This document shows, in pieces, positions 16,725-25,467 of a stretch of 64,000 nt of DNA (its first letter is position 1; every line of letters starts with the position of its first letter). The notes beneath the pieces are model-generated. The model did no database searches, had not been told where the DNA came from, and worked only from the letters and a program-made list of their open reading frames with translations. Where the stretch lies: positions 1 to 64,000 of the forward strand of contig CAZBST010000013.1 of assembly GCA_964494805.1 (NCBI GenBank), in the 5' to 3' direction. The stretch comes from CAIYOL01 sp964494805. Its GTDB lineage: Bacteria; Planctomycetota; Phycisphaerae; Sedimentisphaerales; Anaerobacaceae. The translations under genes were made by a program, and so were the position numbers.

Positions 16725-18269
16725 ATGCTGCTGGAATTTGAGAAAAAAGTGGCCGGCTTTATCGAAGCAAAGGGCCTTTTCGGCCCTGCTGATAAAATTC
16801 TGCTGGCCGTATCCGGCGGAGCTGATTCGACCGCTCTTTTGTATGCTCTGTGCGCGATAAAGGCCGAGGGTATTTTCAGCAGCTGTTTTCTCTGCGCGCA
16901 TATAAATCATCAGTTAAGAGGTTCGGAAAGTGATGGTGATGAAACTTTTGTTATTGCGCAGGCGAATAAACTGAACCTGGCTATAACAACAAAGCGACTG
17001 GATGTGCATGGGTTTGCCAGCAAAAATAAACTATCAGTTGAAACGGCCGCTCGCAAATTGCGGATTGAGAGTTTGCTTGATATTGCAAAAGCCAATGATT
17101 GCAGGTGGGTGGCAACAGCCCATCAAAAAGGAGACAGCGCTGAAACGGTTATACAGCGATTGGTTCGCGGGACAGGCTTCCGCGGCCTTGGGGGTATCTG
17201 GCCGGTGCGAGAATTTGCCCCCGCTGCTGTCTTGCACCCCACTGCTTCGCTTTGCGAAGCAAAGCGTGGGGGCGTGCGACAGCAAGACGCGGGGGTCAGC
17301 TTTGTAAGACCGCTGCTCTGTGTCAGGCGAGATGAAATTGTAGAGTACCTAAACAAACGCAACTTAAAATGGCGGGTGGACCGGACGAACATTGATTGCA
17401 GTTACAGGCGAAACTTTATCCGCCATCGGCTGCTTCCTGCATTGCAGCAGCAGTGCAGCGGTTCTATCGTAGAGCAATTAGCTGAACTATCCCAATCGGC
17501 ACAAAGGTTTTATGGTTTGGTTTGCAGCAGCACAGATAAAATCTGGCCGCAGTTGGCGAATTGTGCCGCTGATAACGTTACGCTGAATTTGAAAAGCTTT
17601 TTGGCACAGATTCCGGCTGTAAAAGTTGAAATAGTCCGGCGAAGTTTGTCCCACTTAGGCGGCGGAGAGAGGGATTTGACGCATCAGCACTATGAAAAAG
17701 TATTGCAACTAGCGCAGCAAAAAACAAGCGGCAAACAAATCGAATTGCCAGATAGTTTTGTGGCTTGGTGCGAATACGGGAAATTGATTTTTGAACGGGC
17801 TAAAGAAGTTTCAAAGCCCGAAGTGCAAATAAGCAAGAGCATCGAGCTGGAAGTTCCGGGTCGGACAAAATTTGGCCGGTATCTTATAGAGTCCACTATA
17901 TTTGATGCTGAACACTCGATGCTGGATGCTCGTAGAAAAATAAAATCGAGACTCGAGGGTCGAGAACCGAGAATCGAGTTTATTGAGTGGTTTGATTTGG
18001 ATAATATAAAGCTGCCGTTAGTTGTTCGTTCTCGTGAGGATGGGGATAGATTTGCCCCTTTGGGTTTGCGTGAAGAAAAAAAGGTGGGCAAATTCCTGAC
18101 CGCCGCAAAAACACCGCGAGAGATACGTAAAAAGGTATTTATTATTGCCGATGCCGAGAAGATAATCTGGGTTTGGCCGGTTAGAATAAGTGAACAGGCC
18201 AAAGTTACAGGTTCGACCCGAAAAATCCTTCAATTACAAGCTACTGATGCCGAATTATTGCACATTTGA
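16725..18269 (+). CDS. tilS: TilS, tRNA(Ile)-lysidine synthetase
   Basis: TilS attaches lysine to C34 of tRNA-Ile(CAU), changing decoding to AUA; it is essential. The PP-loop ATPase motif is VSGGADS (residues 30-35), followed by HINHQLRGSESDGDE and the VATAHQKGDSAET segment usual in the family. The C-terminal substrate-binding domain contains VRSREDGDRFAPLG. At 514 residues it is longer than many homologues. Two parts look inserted: residues about 164-191, encoded by a strongly palindromic 85-bp segment between VREF and FVRPLL, and residues about 400-420, encoded by a 7-bp-period array. Both keep the frame, so the gene is probably functional. Confidence 0.96.
   Translation: MLLEFEKKVAGFIEAKGLFGPADKILLAVSGGADSTALLYALCAIKAEGIFSSCFLCAHINHQLRGSESDGDETFVIAQANKLNLAITTKRLDVHGFASKNKLSVETAARKLRIESLLDIAKANDCRWVATAHQKGDSAETVIQRLVRGTGFRGLGGIWPVREFAPAAVLHPTASLCEAKRGGVRQQDAGVSFVRPLLCVRRDEIVEYLNKRNLKWRVDRTNIDCSYRRNFIRHRLLPALQQQCSGSIVEQLAELSQSAQRFYGLVCSSTDKIWPQLANCAADNVTLNLKSFLAQIPAVKVEIVRRSLSHLGGGERDLTHQHYEKVLQLAQQKTSGKQIELPDSFVAWCEYGKLIFERAKEVSKPEVQISKSIELEVPGRTKFGRYLIESTIFDAEHSMLDARRKIKSRLEGREPRIEFIEWFDLDNIKLPLVVRSREDGDRFAPLGLREEKKVGKFLTAAKTPREIRKKVFIIADAEKIIWVWPVRISEQAKVTGSTRKILQLQATDAELLHI
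17215..17299 (+). repeat. In-frame palindromic element inside tilS
   Basis: The outer arms TGCTGTC (17225-17231) and GACAGCA (17278-17284) are exact inverse complements. Inside them GCACCCCAC pairs imperfectly with GTGGGGGCGTGC, and the centre GCTTCGC/GCGAAGC is a perfect hairpin. The segment encodes about 28 residues (around HPTASLCEAKRGGVRQQDAG) at a point where TilS proteins normally pass directly from the GGI..VR motif to VRPLL. Confidence 0.75.
17944..17978 (+). repeat. Heptamer array inside tilS (5 units)
   Basis: Five consecutive 7-bp units read AATCGAG, ACTCGAG, GGTCGAG, AACCGAG, AATCGAG. They encode part of SRLEGREPRIE in the C-terminal half of TilS. The unit is the same one seen in one of the recO arrays, in the same orientation relative to the coding strand. 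Confidence 0.88.
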
Positions 18270-18316
18270 AAGTTGAATTTGGCACTATATTCAGGGTGGA
18301 TATGAAGGGATTTGAC

Positions 18317-19543
18317 ATGCAAGCAAAATGTCCAAGTTGCAACTTTACATTTGAAGTTCCCGACGAGTATAAAGGTGAGAATACCAAATGTCCTAAGTGT
18401 AAACAGGCTTTTGTGCTTGATAGTAAAAACGAGAATAATAGCATTCCCCCAAGAACAAAGTGGAAAATTCTTGTCATATTCTTGTTCTTGGGTATTCTTG
18501 CTTTAATAGGGTTAATTAGTCACCATCATGGGATTAAAAATTCTCAGAGAAAGACCGCCTATCCGCAATATTCTAAAGATGGGTCGAGCATTTCAACCGA
18601 CAACGGACTTTTCAATGCTTCAAGAAGTCCACAAATCAACGAAAATCCAGAAGAGTATATATTTAAGCCGGTCGGAGCTTTAGATTATGAGGACAGAGGC
18701 GTTGTGCTACGATCCGCTCTGAGCAAAGTAAAATCAGTTTTGCGATGTAAAAATGAAGGGCTATTTTGTTCGTGGCTGACGCTTCATACAACACCAATGA
18801 CCGCAACTGAGGTAGAAGTTTTAGGGGATTATTTGCTTGAGCAAATACCTGAAATGCAAGGCTTTGAGCCACAGGGACTGAAGATGCTAATCTATTGGAA
18901 CATCAATGTAGCTAGAACCAGCCAAGACGCAGGTTATTACGAAGAGTCACAATCTTATAATTCATTCTGGGAAAGTGGCAAGCGGGCGAACGGAGCGAAG
19001 CCAAAATCTCTCAGTGAAGAGGGGCTTTACGAATCACTTTGTAATGATTGGCCTTACTTGTTCGGCGAGTATAAAAAGTATGATAAGGTCTCGCAAGTTT
19101 TATATGCTGAAACACGCGTTAGGTGTATGACCGAACTGATATTTAATACTTTTAATGCTCTGCAGGAGGGAGCCCGTTGCTGTCTTTTCGATAGGCTGCC
19201 TAACCTAAAAGCGGTGAGAATAACCTATAAAGATACCGAGGGAAAAGTTATCGGTGGAGCAACTTTGGATTTCCAATATTGGGCGGAGATGATACAGATA
19301 AAATCTGTACCCATAGAGGTCTATGACCGGTTCTTTGAGGAGTGGCAAGAGCTTTCTTTGAGATACAAGAGCAAGCTAATTACAGAAGAAGAATTCGAAA
19401 CCAGTTCGAGAGAGAAGGAGCAAATAGAGAGCAATCTTAAGGCACACTACTATCAGGAAAAATGGTTAAAATTATTTCCACTATTAAAGGATTTTACGCT
19501 GGATAAAGAATTGCCTTTAATTACAGAGGATTTTAATCTTTGA
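18317..19543 (+). CDS. Zinc-ribbon membrane protein of unknown function
   Basis: The N-terminus is a MJ0042-type zinc ribbon: CPSCNFTFEVP then KCPKCKQAFVL. One transmembrane helix follows (WKILVIFLFLGILALIGLI, residues about 55-73), then a soluble domain of about 330 residues with no recognised family. The zinc ribbon is predicted to be cytoplasmic and the large domain extracytoplasmic. I chose ATG 18317 because the ribbon begins directly there and AAGGGA lies 6 bases upstream; earlier in-frame starts at 18266 and 18302 add an unrelated leader. It nearly abuts tilS. Zinc-ribbon plus helix plus large domain is a common planctomycete architecture. Confidence 0.8.
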   Translation: MQAKCPSCNFTFEVPDEYKGENTKCPKCKQAFVLDSKNENNSIPPRTKWKILVIFLFLGILALIGLISHHHGIKNSQRKTAYPQYSKDGSSISTDNGLFNASRSPQINENPEEYIFKPVGALDYEDRGVVLRSALSKVKSVLRCKNEGLFCSWLTLHTTPMTATEVEVLGDYLLEQIPEMQGFEPQGLKMLIYWNINVARTSQDAGYYEESQSYNSFWESGKRANGAKPKSLSEEGLYESLCNDWPYLFGEYKKYDKVSQVLYAETRVRCMTELIFNTFNALQEGARCCLFDRLPNLKAVRITYKDTEGKVIGGATLDFQYWAEMIQIKSVPIEVYDRFFEEWQELSLRYKSKLITEEEFETSSREKEQIESNLKAHYYQEKWLKLFPLLKDFTLDKELPLITEDFNL

Positions 19544-19786
19544 ATGATAGGTAGAACAGGAAAAGTGGGTTGTTAATGAAAGAGTGTAATGGCAATTCAT
19601 AAATTACCTCCAATAGGTTTGGGAGAGCTTAGCGGTTGGCTTTTTAAGCAGATATGTTACACGAAATCGTAAAAAAATCTTGCAAAAGGAACAAATAATC
19701 AATAAAGTAGCCGTTTCGTTTGTTGTAAAACAGTGAAAAACAGGCAAAAAAAGCTTATTTAAAGTATCAGAAAAGGAGATTTACGA

Positions 19787-20800
19787 ATGGCAACAAAGGT
19801 GGCAATTAACGGTTTCGGCCGAATCGGCAGAGCCGTGGCGAGAATTATTATGCAAAGAGCAAAAGAGCTGGAGTTGGCGGCTGTCAACGACCTCTCAGAT
19901 GCGGAAAGTCTCGCGCATCTGTTCAAGTACGATACGGTCATGGGCAAATGGAATGGCACGGTAAAAGCCGGCGACGGCGGCCTGGTGATTAACGGTAAAA
20001 CCGTCAAGGTTCTGGCGGTAAAGAATCCGGCTGAACTGCCGTGGAAGGATATGGGCGTAAAGGTTGTCCTGGAGTCTACGGGAATCTTCCGCACGAAGGA
20101 GTCACCCAAGGGCGGTTACGGCGACCATTTAAAAGCCGGTGCTGAAAAGGTCGTGCTAAGTGTTCCCGCGAAAGACAAAATCGATGCGACCATCGTTTTA
20201 GGTGTTAACGGTGATAAGCTGACCAAGGATATTAAATGTGTATCGAATGCAAGTTGCACCACTAATTGCCTGGCGCCTATAGCAAAAGTTCTTAATGATA
20301 CGTTCGGCATCGAGCAGGGACTTATGACCACCATTCACGCTTATACCAACGACCAGAGAGTCGCAGATATGATACACAAAGACCTTCGCCGTGCACGTGC
20401 AGCAGCGGTGAATATAATACCTACTACTACCGGTGCTGCCAAAGCCATAGGGCAGGTTATACCGGAGCTCGACGGCAAGCTCGATGGTTTTGCCGTTCGT
20501 GTCCCCATTCCGGTCGGCAGTGTCGTTGACCTGGTGGTTAATGTAAAGAAGGATGTTACAGTCGATTCGGTGAACGCCGCAATGAAGGCGGCTGCCGAAG
20601 GTCCTATGAAGGGTATTTTGGTTTATTGCAATGAGCCGATTGTCAGCAGTGATATTGTTAATAATCCCGCTTCGAGCATCTTTGATTCTCTGCTGACTAT
20701 GGTAAAGGGCAAAACCGTCAAGGTGATAAGTTGGTACGATAACGAGTGGGGCTATTCGAATCGCACGGTCGATATTATGGAAAAAATGGCAAAAATGTAA
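19787..20800 (+). CDS. gap: Glyceraldehyde-3-phosphate dehydrogenase
   Basis: This enzyme oxidises glyceraldehyde-3-phosphate to 1,3-bisphosphoglycerate in glycolysis. The NAD-binding motif is NGFGRIGRAVAR at the N-terminus and the active-site motif is SNASCTTNCLAPIAK with nucleophile Cys157. The 337-residue length is normal. AAAGGAGA precedes the ATG by 7 bases. It heads a co-directional run with pgk and rpe, the next glycolytic and pentose-phosphate genes. The 243 bases upstream hold no gene; a weak TTGCAA/TAAAGT pair at 19680-19708 is a possible promoter. Confidence 0.98.
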   Translation: MATKVAINGFGRIGRAVARIIMQRAKELELAAVNDLSDAESLAHLFKYDTVMGKWNGTVKAGDGGLVINGKTVKVLAVKNPAELPWKDMGVKVVLESTGIFRTKESPKGGYGDHLKAGAEKVVLSVPAKDKIDATIVLGVNGDKLTKDIKCVSNASCTTNCLAPIAKVLNDTFGIEQGLMTTIHAYTNDQRVADMIHKDLRRARAAAVNIIPTTTGAAKAIGQVIPELDGKLDGFAVRVPIPVGSVVDLVVNVKKDVTVDSVNAAMKAAAEGPMKGILVYCNEPIVSSDIVNNPASSIFDSLLTMVKGKTVKVISWYDNEWGYSNRTVDIMEKMAKM

Positions 20801-20838
20801 GAAATAAGCATGCAGCGGATAGCTTATAGAGAAAGAAA

Positions 20839-22077
20839 ATGGCTAAAAAAACAGTTGCGGATATAAACGTAAAAGGGAAAAAAGTCCTGATGCGGGTCGA
20901 TTTTAACGTCCCGCTCGATGACAATTGCAATATCACCAGCGATACTCGAATTGTAGCGGCCCTGCCGACAATAAAAACAATCCTCGATGAAGGCGGCTCC
21001 GTTATCCTGATGAGCCATCTCGGCAGACCTAAAGGCGAAAAGGTTGCAAAATACTCTCTTGCTCCCGTCGCTAAAAGATTAAGCGAGTTGCTGAAAAAAG
21101 ACGTGATTTTTGCCAATGACTGCATCGGGCCGGAAGTAGAGAAAAAAGCGGCAGCTCTCAAGCCAGGCGATTGTATGCTGCTTGAGAATGTCAGGTTCCA
21201 CAACGAGGAGGAAATCAAAGATAAAGACGCAAAAGAAAACCCAGCTCTGCGAGAGGCCAAAGATGGCTTTGCGAAGCAAATAGCAAAACTCGGCGACGTT
21301 TATGTCGATGACGCATTCGGAACGGCCCATCGCGATAATGCTTCTATGTACACAGTCCCTGTTATGATGGAAGGCAAGGACCGCGTTATAGGCTTTCTCG
21401 TCGAAAAAGAGCTTAAATTCCTGGGTGATGCTTTGAACAAACCCCAAAAGCCGTTCGTTGCCATCCTCGGCGGAGCGAAAGTTTCCGATAAGCTGAAAGT
21501 CATTGAAAATCTTATGAAAAAAGTCGACCGCATACTCATCGGCGGCGCTATGGCCTACACTTTCTTCAAAGCTAAAGGACTGACGGTCGGAAAAAGTCTT
21601 TGCGAAGATGACTTTGTCGATAAGGCAAAGCAGCTTCTCGCCGGCGCCCAAAAAGGCAAATGCGAATTAGTTTTGCCGACCGATTCGGTCATCGCACAGA
21701 AACTCGAAGCTGGCGCTGCGAATAAAGCCGTTGCGGGCAATATTCCCGACGGCTGGCAGGGAGTCGATATCGGGCCGGAAACAGTGAAACTATTTGTCAA
21801 GAAACTCGAAGGTTCAAAAACCGTCGTATGGAACGGCCCTATGGGGGTCTTTGAAATGCCGCCTTTTGATGAAGGCACAAAAGCGGTCGCCCAGGCAGTG
21901 GCAAAGACGACCGATAGCGGTGCCGTAAGCGTTATCGGCGGCGGGGACAGCGCAAGTGCGATAAAGAAGCTCGGCCTTTCTAAACGCGTCAGCCACGTCT
22001 CAACAGGCGGCGGCGCTTCGCTTGAATTTCTCGAAGGCAAAAAATTCGTCTGCCTCGAAATCCTCGATGAAAAATAG
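20839..22077 (+). CDS. pgk: Phosphoglycerate kinase
   Basis: It transfers phosphate from 1,3-bisphosphoglycerate to ADP. The substrate motif is MRVDFNVPLDD, followed by MSHLGRPKG, AILGGAKVSDKL and the C-terminal nucleotide site VIGGGDSASAIKKLG. The length of 412 residues is within the family range. It lies 38 bases after gap, the usual order, with AGAGAAAG just before the ATG. Confidence 0.98.
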   Translation: MAKKTVADINVKGKKVLMRVDFNVPLDDNCNITSDTRIVAALPTIKTILDEGGSVILMSHLGRPKGEKVAKYSLAPVAKRLSELLKKDVIFANDCIGPEVEKKAAALKPGDCMLLENVRFHNEEEIKDKDAKENPALREAKDGFAKQIAKLGDVYVDDAFGTAHRDNASMYTVPVMMEGKDRVIGFLVEKELKFLGDALNKPQKPFVAILGGAKVSDKLKVIENLMKKVDRILIGGAMAYTFFKAKGLTVGKSLCEDDFVDKAKQLLAGAQKGKCELVLPTDSVIAQKLEAGAANKAVAGNIPDGWQGVDIGPETVKLFVKKLEGSKTVVWNGPMGVFEMPPFDEGTKAVAQAVAKTTDSGAVSVIGGGDSASAIKKLGLSKRVSHVSTGGGASLEFLEGKKFVCLEILDEK

Positions 22078-22086
22078 AGTTCAAAA

Positions 22087-22114
22087 AATAATCAGTAATA
22101 AATAATCAATAAAA
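22087..22114. repeat. Heptamer array ending exactly at the rpe start codon
   Basis: Four 7-bp units, AATAATC, AGTAATA, AATAATC and AATAAAA, fill the space before the ATG of rpe at 22115 with no gap. The ribosome-binding position is therefore occupied by the array and contains no Shine-Dalgarno sequence. Confidence 0.75.
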
Positions 22115-22780
22115 ATGCAACTTCCCAAAGCAGGTACAATAGAGATTGCGCCGTCAATACTGAGCTCTGATTTTGCCAGGTTGGCCGATGAGATAGCTGA
22201 GATTGCCTCGGCGGGTGTGAATATGGTGCATTTGGATATTATGGATGGTCATTTCGTTCCCAATATCACAATCGGGCCGCCGGTGGTCGAAAAACTGCGA
22301 AAGCACAGCAAACTTTTCTTCGACTGCCACCTGATGATTACCGACCCGCGAAAATTTGCTCCTATTTTCATTGAGGCCGGCGCTAACAATTTAACGTTTC
22401 ACATTGAAGCCGAGGAAAACCCTGCCGAGCTGATAAAGATGCTTCACGATATGGGCGCCGCAGCAGGGGTGTGTCTTAACCCGGAAACGCCTGTAAAAGC
22501 GATAGAAAAGGTCGCTTCTCTTTGCGATATGATTCTGGTGCTGACCGTTCATCCTGGTTTCGGTGCGCAGCAGTTTATACCGGAAGCGGCGAAAAAAATT
22601 GTCCAGGTCAGAGAAGTTGTCGGCCCTGACATTCGCGTTGAGGTTGACGGCGGTATAAACCCTCAAAATGCGCCGACCGTAGTTTCCTACGGTGCCGATA
22701 CTATTGTAGCAGGCAACGCTATATTCTCGAAACCCGACCGTATCGCCGCAATAAACGCTATTCGGGATGCCTGCAGGTAA
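22115..22780 (+). CDS. rpe: Ribulose-phosphate 3-epimerase
   Basis: It interconverts ribulose-5-phosphate and xylulose-5-phosphate. The TIM-barrel landmarks are IAPSILSSDFARL, the metal-binding MVHLDIMDGHFVPNI, then CHLMI, VHPGFGAQQF and EVDGGINPQN. The length of 221 residues is standard. It follows pgk after 37 bases. No ribosome site is present: a heptamer array runs up to the start codon, which implies leaderless or SD-independent initiation or an alternative signal. Confidence 0.97.
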   Translation: MQLPKAGTIEIAPSILSSDFARLADEIAEIASAGVNMVHLDIMDGHFVPNITIGPPVVEKLRKHSKLFFDCHLMITDPRKFAPIFIEAGANNLTFHIEAEENPAELIKMLHDMGAAAGVCLNPETPVKAIEKVASLCDMILVLTVHPGFGAQQFIPEAAKKIVQVREVVGPDIRVEVDGGINPQNAPTVVSYGADTIVAGNAIFSKPDRIAAINAIRDACR

Positions 22781-22817
22781 TTTTGTAGTTGAACCGGCGA
22801 ATTTTTGGTAAAATACA

Positions 22818-23687
22818 ATGTTTGGCAAAAATAGTGTAATTATGTCCAAAAAAGCTGAAAATAAATGGAACGGCTTTTCATTGAGGCCGCGTAAAGAAAT
22901 GCCCGAAGGGCTTTGGATGCGTTGTCCGGCCTGCGAGCATATGCTCTACAAAAGCGCTGTCGAGCAGAATATGAACATCTGCCCGGAGTGTAATCATCAT
23001 TTTCGCATCGAGGCGGCAACTCGAATTAAGTATCTTACTGATGAGGGTTCTTTTCAGGAAGTTTTAAGCGATTTGGCAACCGATGACCCGTTGGCGTTTA
23101 GGTTCAGAGAAACCACCTATAAGCAACGTCTCAAAGACGACGAGAAGAAATGCGGTGCTAAAGAGGCTATGCGAATCGGCAAGGCCTTTATCAAGGGAAG
23201 GGGTGTTATCCTCGGCGTGATGGAGCCGAATTTCCTGATGGGCTCTATGGGTTTTGTGGTCGGCGAAAAACTCTGCGCAGCCGTCGAGAAGGCGATGGAG
23301 GAGAATCTGCCTCTGGTGGTGGTTAGCTGCTCCGGCGGAGCAAGGATGCACGAAGGTGTGGTATCACTTGGGCAGATGGCCAAAACTTCTGCAGCATTGG
23401 CTAAATATGATGAAGCCGGGGGGCTTTTCATTTCGGTTCTGACAGACCCGACTACCGGCGGGGTGACGGCCAGTTTTGCTATGTTAGGTGATTGTATAAT
23501 AGCCGAGCCTGGAGCGCTTATCGGCTTTGCTGGGCCTCGCACCATTGCCGAAACTATAAAAGTAGAGCTGCCGAAGGGATTTCAGACGGCTGAATTTATG
23601 CTTGAGCACGGCTTTGTCGATATGATTGTCCACCGTAAAAACCTCCGCAGCGAAATCGCCCGCCTCATCGACTATTGCAAAAAATAA
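22818..23687 (+). CDS. accD: Acetyl-CoA carboxylase carboxyltransferase subunit beta
   Basis: AccD with AccA transfers CO2 from biotin to acetyl-CoA in fatty acid synthesis. The Cys4 zinc ribbon is CPACEHMLYKS and CPECNHHF (Cys36, 39, 55, 58). The carboxyltransferase core contains VVSCSGGARMHEG, LTDPTTGGVTASFAMLGD and GFAGPRTI. The length of 289 residues is normal. No accA lies nearby. The start at 22818 is not backed by a good ribosome site; ATG 22842 (MSKKAENKW) is an equally plausible start. Confidence 0.96.
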   Translation: MFGKNSVIMSKKAENKWNGFSLRPRKEMPEGLWMRCPACEHMLYKSAVEQNMNICPECNHHFRIEAATRIKYLTDEGSFQEVLSDLATDDPLAFRFRETTYKQRLKDDEKKCGAKEAMRIGKAFIKGRGVILGVMEPNFLMGSMGFVVGEKLCAAVEKAMEENLPLVVVSCSGGARMHEGVVSLGQMAKTSAALAKYDEAGGLFISVLTDPTTGGVTASFAMLGDCIIAEPGALIGFAGPRTIAETIKVELPKGFQTAEFMLEHGFVDMIVHRKNLRSEIARLIDYCKK

Positions 23688-23771
23688 ATATTTTCGCACA
23701 TCCGGCTGTTTACCAATAATCCCAAAATCTTCTCTTTCACTTTCGACCAAATATCCGTATAATCTACAAAT

Positions 23772-23821
23772 AATAATCAATTATCAATTTTACCCGCCGC
23801 GGGCGGGAATCGATAATCAAT
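23772..23821. repeat. Heptamer array interrupted by a GC palindrome, upstream of hisC
   Basis: Units AATAATC, AATTATC and AATTTTA (23772-23792) are followed by a 15-bp palindrome CCCGCCGCGGGCGGG (23793-23807) and then AATCGAT and AATCAAT (23808-23821). The structure looks like a heptamer array into which a GC-rich palindrome was placed. It ends 4 bases before the hisC ATG. Confidence 0.75.
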
Positions 23822-23825
23822 TGCT

Positions 23826-24872
23826 ATGGGTTATTTCAGGGAAAACATCGAAAAAGCAAATGGCTATGAGCCGGGCTTTCAGCCGAAGGACAGCACCGTT
23901 GTAAAGCTCAATACCAATGAGAATCCCTATCCGCCAACGCCTGCGGCATTAAAAGTCTTGTCTGAAATAACCGCCGAGCAGCTTCGTCGCTACCCTGACC
24001 CTATAGGAAACGCTTTTCGAAAAGCAGCTGCGGAAGTTAACGGCGTTGCCCCAGATTTTATTATGTGCTGCAACGGTGGAGATGAGTTGCTGAAGATGGC
24101 TTTTCAGGCGTTTTGTGACGAGAATCGGCCCGTCGCCTATCCGGTTCCGACTTATTCACTTTATCCGGTATTGGCCAAGTTGCAAAATTGCAGGGCTGTT
24201 GAAATTCCGTTCGATAGTGAATTTAATCTGCCGGCCAAGCTGGCCGGAACCGGCGCCGCCTTAACGATTGTCTGCAATCCGAACGCTCCGACCGGCAGCT
24301 TTATAAATGTTGATGAGCTGGCCTCATTAGCTGATGAAACCAGCGGCATATTATTGATTGACGAGGCCTATGTGGATTTTGCAGAGAAAAATTGCACAGC
24401 TCTGGTCAAGGATTTTGATAATGTGATTATACTTCGCTCGATGAGTAAAGGGTATTCGCTTGCGGGATTGCGGTTCGGATATGCGATTGCCAGGCCGGAT
24501 TTAATCACAGGCCTTATTAAGCTCAAGGACTCCTACAATGTCGATGCAGTCGCTGTTGCCGTTGCGACAGCCGCTATCCGCGACCAAAATTATTTCCGAA
24601 AGACGGTCGAAAAGGTAATAGCCGAACGCACAAAACTGACCGGGCAGCTAAGAAATCTCGGCTTCGATGTCCCCGACAGCAGCTCCAACTTTGTCCTGGC
24701 AGAATGTAAAAACGGCAGGGCGTCCGAAATCTATGAAAAATTGACTCAGCGGAAAATCTACGTCAGATATTTTGCTTACCCGCAGCTTAAAGATAAATTG
24801 AGAATCACTATTGGCATGCCCGAACAAAATGATAAACTACTCTCGGCTTTGAAAGAAATTTTACAGGAATAG
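23826..24872 (+). CDS. hisC: Histidinol-phosphate aminotransferase
   Basis: This PLP enzyme transaminates imidazole acetol phosphate in histidine synthesis. Fold-type I features are visible: KLNTNENPYPPTP at the N-terminus, VCNPNAPTGSF, the LLIDEAYVDF Asp that contacts PLP, and the Schiff-base Lys208 in SMSKGYSLAGLRFGYA. The length of 348 residues is typical. It starts a tight run hisC-hisB-ispF-cysS-ruvC. The usual ribosome site is absent because a repeat array precedes the ATG. Confidence 0.97.
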   Translation: MGYFRENIEKANGYEPGFQPKDSTVVKLNTNENPYPPTPAALKVLSEITAEQLRRYPDPIGNAFRKAAAEVNGVAPDFIMCCNGGDELLKMAFQAFCDENRPVAYPVPTYSLYPVLAKLQNCRAVEIPFDSEFNLPAKLAGTGAALTIVCNPNAPTGSFINVDELASLADETSGILLIDEAYVDFAEKNCTALVKDFDNVIILRSMSKGYSLAGLRFGYAIARPDLITGLIKLKDSYNVDAVAVAVATAAIRDQNYFRKTVEKVIAERTKLTGQLRNLGFDVPDSSSNFVLAECKNGRASEIYEKLTQRKIYVRYFAYPQLKDKLRITIGMPEQNDKLLSALKEILQE

Positions 24873-24882
24873 GAATATTCTT

Positions 24883-25467
24883 ATGGAAGAGAGAACCGCT
24901 AAAATTCACAGAAAGACCAAAGAAACCGATGTGAGCTTGTCGTTTAATCTCGACGGCCTCGGTAAATTCCGGATTGATACCGGCATAGGTTTTTTAGACC
25001 ATATGCTCAGTCACTTAGCCAAACACGGCAAAATCGACCTGACGTTGAAGGCCAAAGGCGATTTGAATGTCGATGCGCACCACACAATTGAGGATATAGC
25101 GATATGCCTCGGCGAATGTTTGGTCAAGGCCCTCGGCGACAAAAAAGGTATTGCCAGGTATGGCCATAGTTCCGTGCCGATGGAAGAAGCGATGGCCAAT
25201 GTCTCCATAGATTTGTCCGGCAGGGGCAGTTGCGTATATAACGTGGACTATCGAACAGATAGAATCGGCGATTTTGAGGTCGAGTGTCTCGAAGAAATGC
25301 TGCGCAGTTTCGCGAATAACGGCAAATTCAACCTGCATATAAACGTGCCTTACGGCACAAACAGCCATCATATTGCCGAGGCAATCTTCAAGGGATTAGG
25401 CCAGGCTCTTGCCGAAGCGGTCAAAATCGTCGGCACCGATGTGCCGAGCACAAAGGGGGTATTGTGA
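24883..25467 (+). CDS. hisB: Imidazoleglycerol-phosphate dehydratase
   Basis: It dehydrates imidazole glycerol phosphate, the step before HisC. The metal-binding motifs are GFLDHMLSHLAKHG, DAHHTIED and SHHIAEAIFKGLG. The length of 194 residues matches the monofunctional enzyme, without a phosphatase domain. It starts 10 bases after hisC and its stop overlaps the ispF start (GTGA). Only these two his genes are present here, so the pathway is dispersed in this genome. Confidence 0.97.
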   Translation: MEERTAKIHRKTKETDVSLSFNLDGLGKFRIDTGIGFLDHMLSHLAKHGKIDLTLKAKGDLNVDAHHTIEDIAICLGECLVKALGDKKGIARYGHSSVPMEEAMANVSIDLSGRGSCVYNVDYRTDRIGDFEVECLEEMLRSFANNGKFNLHINVPYGTNSHHIAEAIFKGLGQALAEAVKIVGTDVPSTKGVL

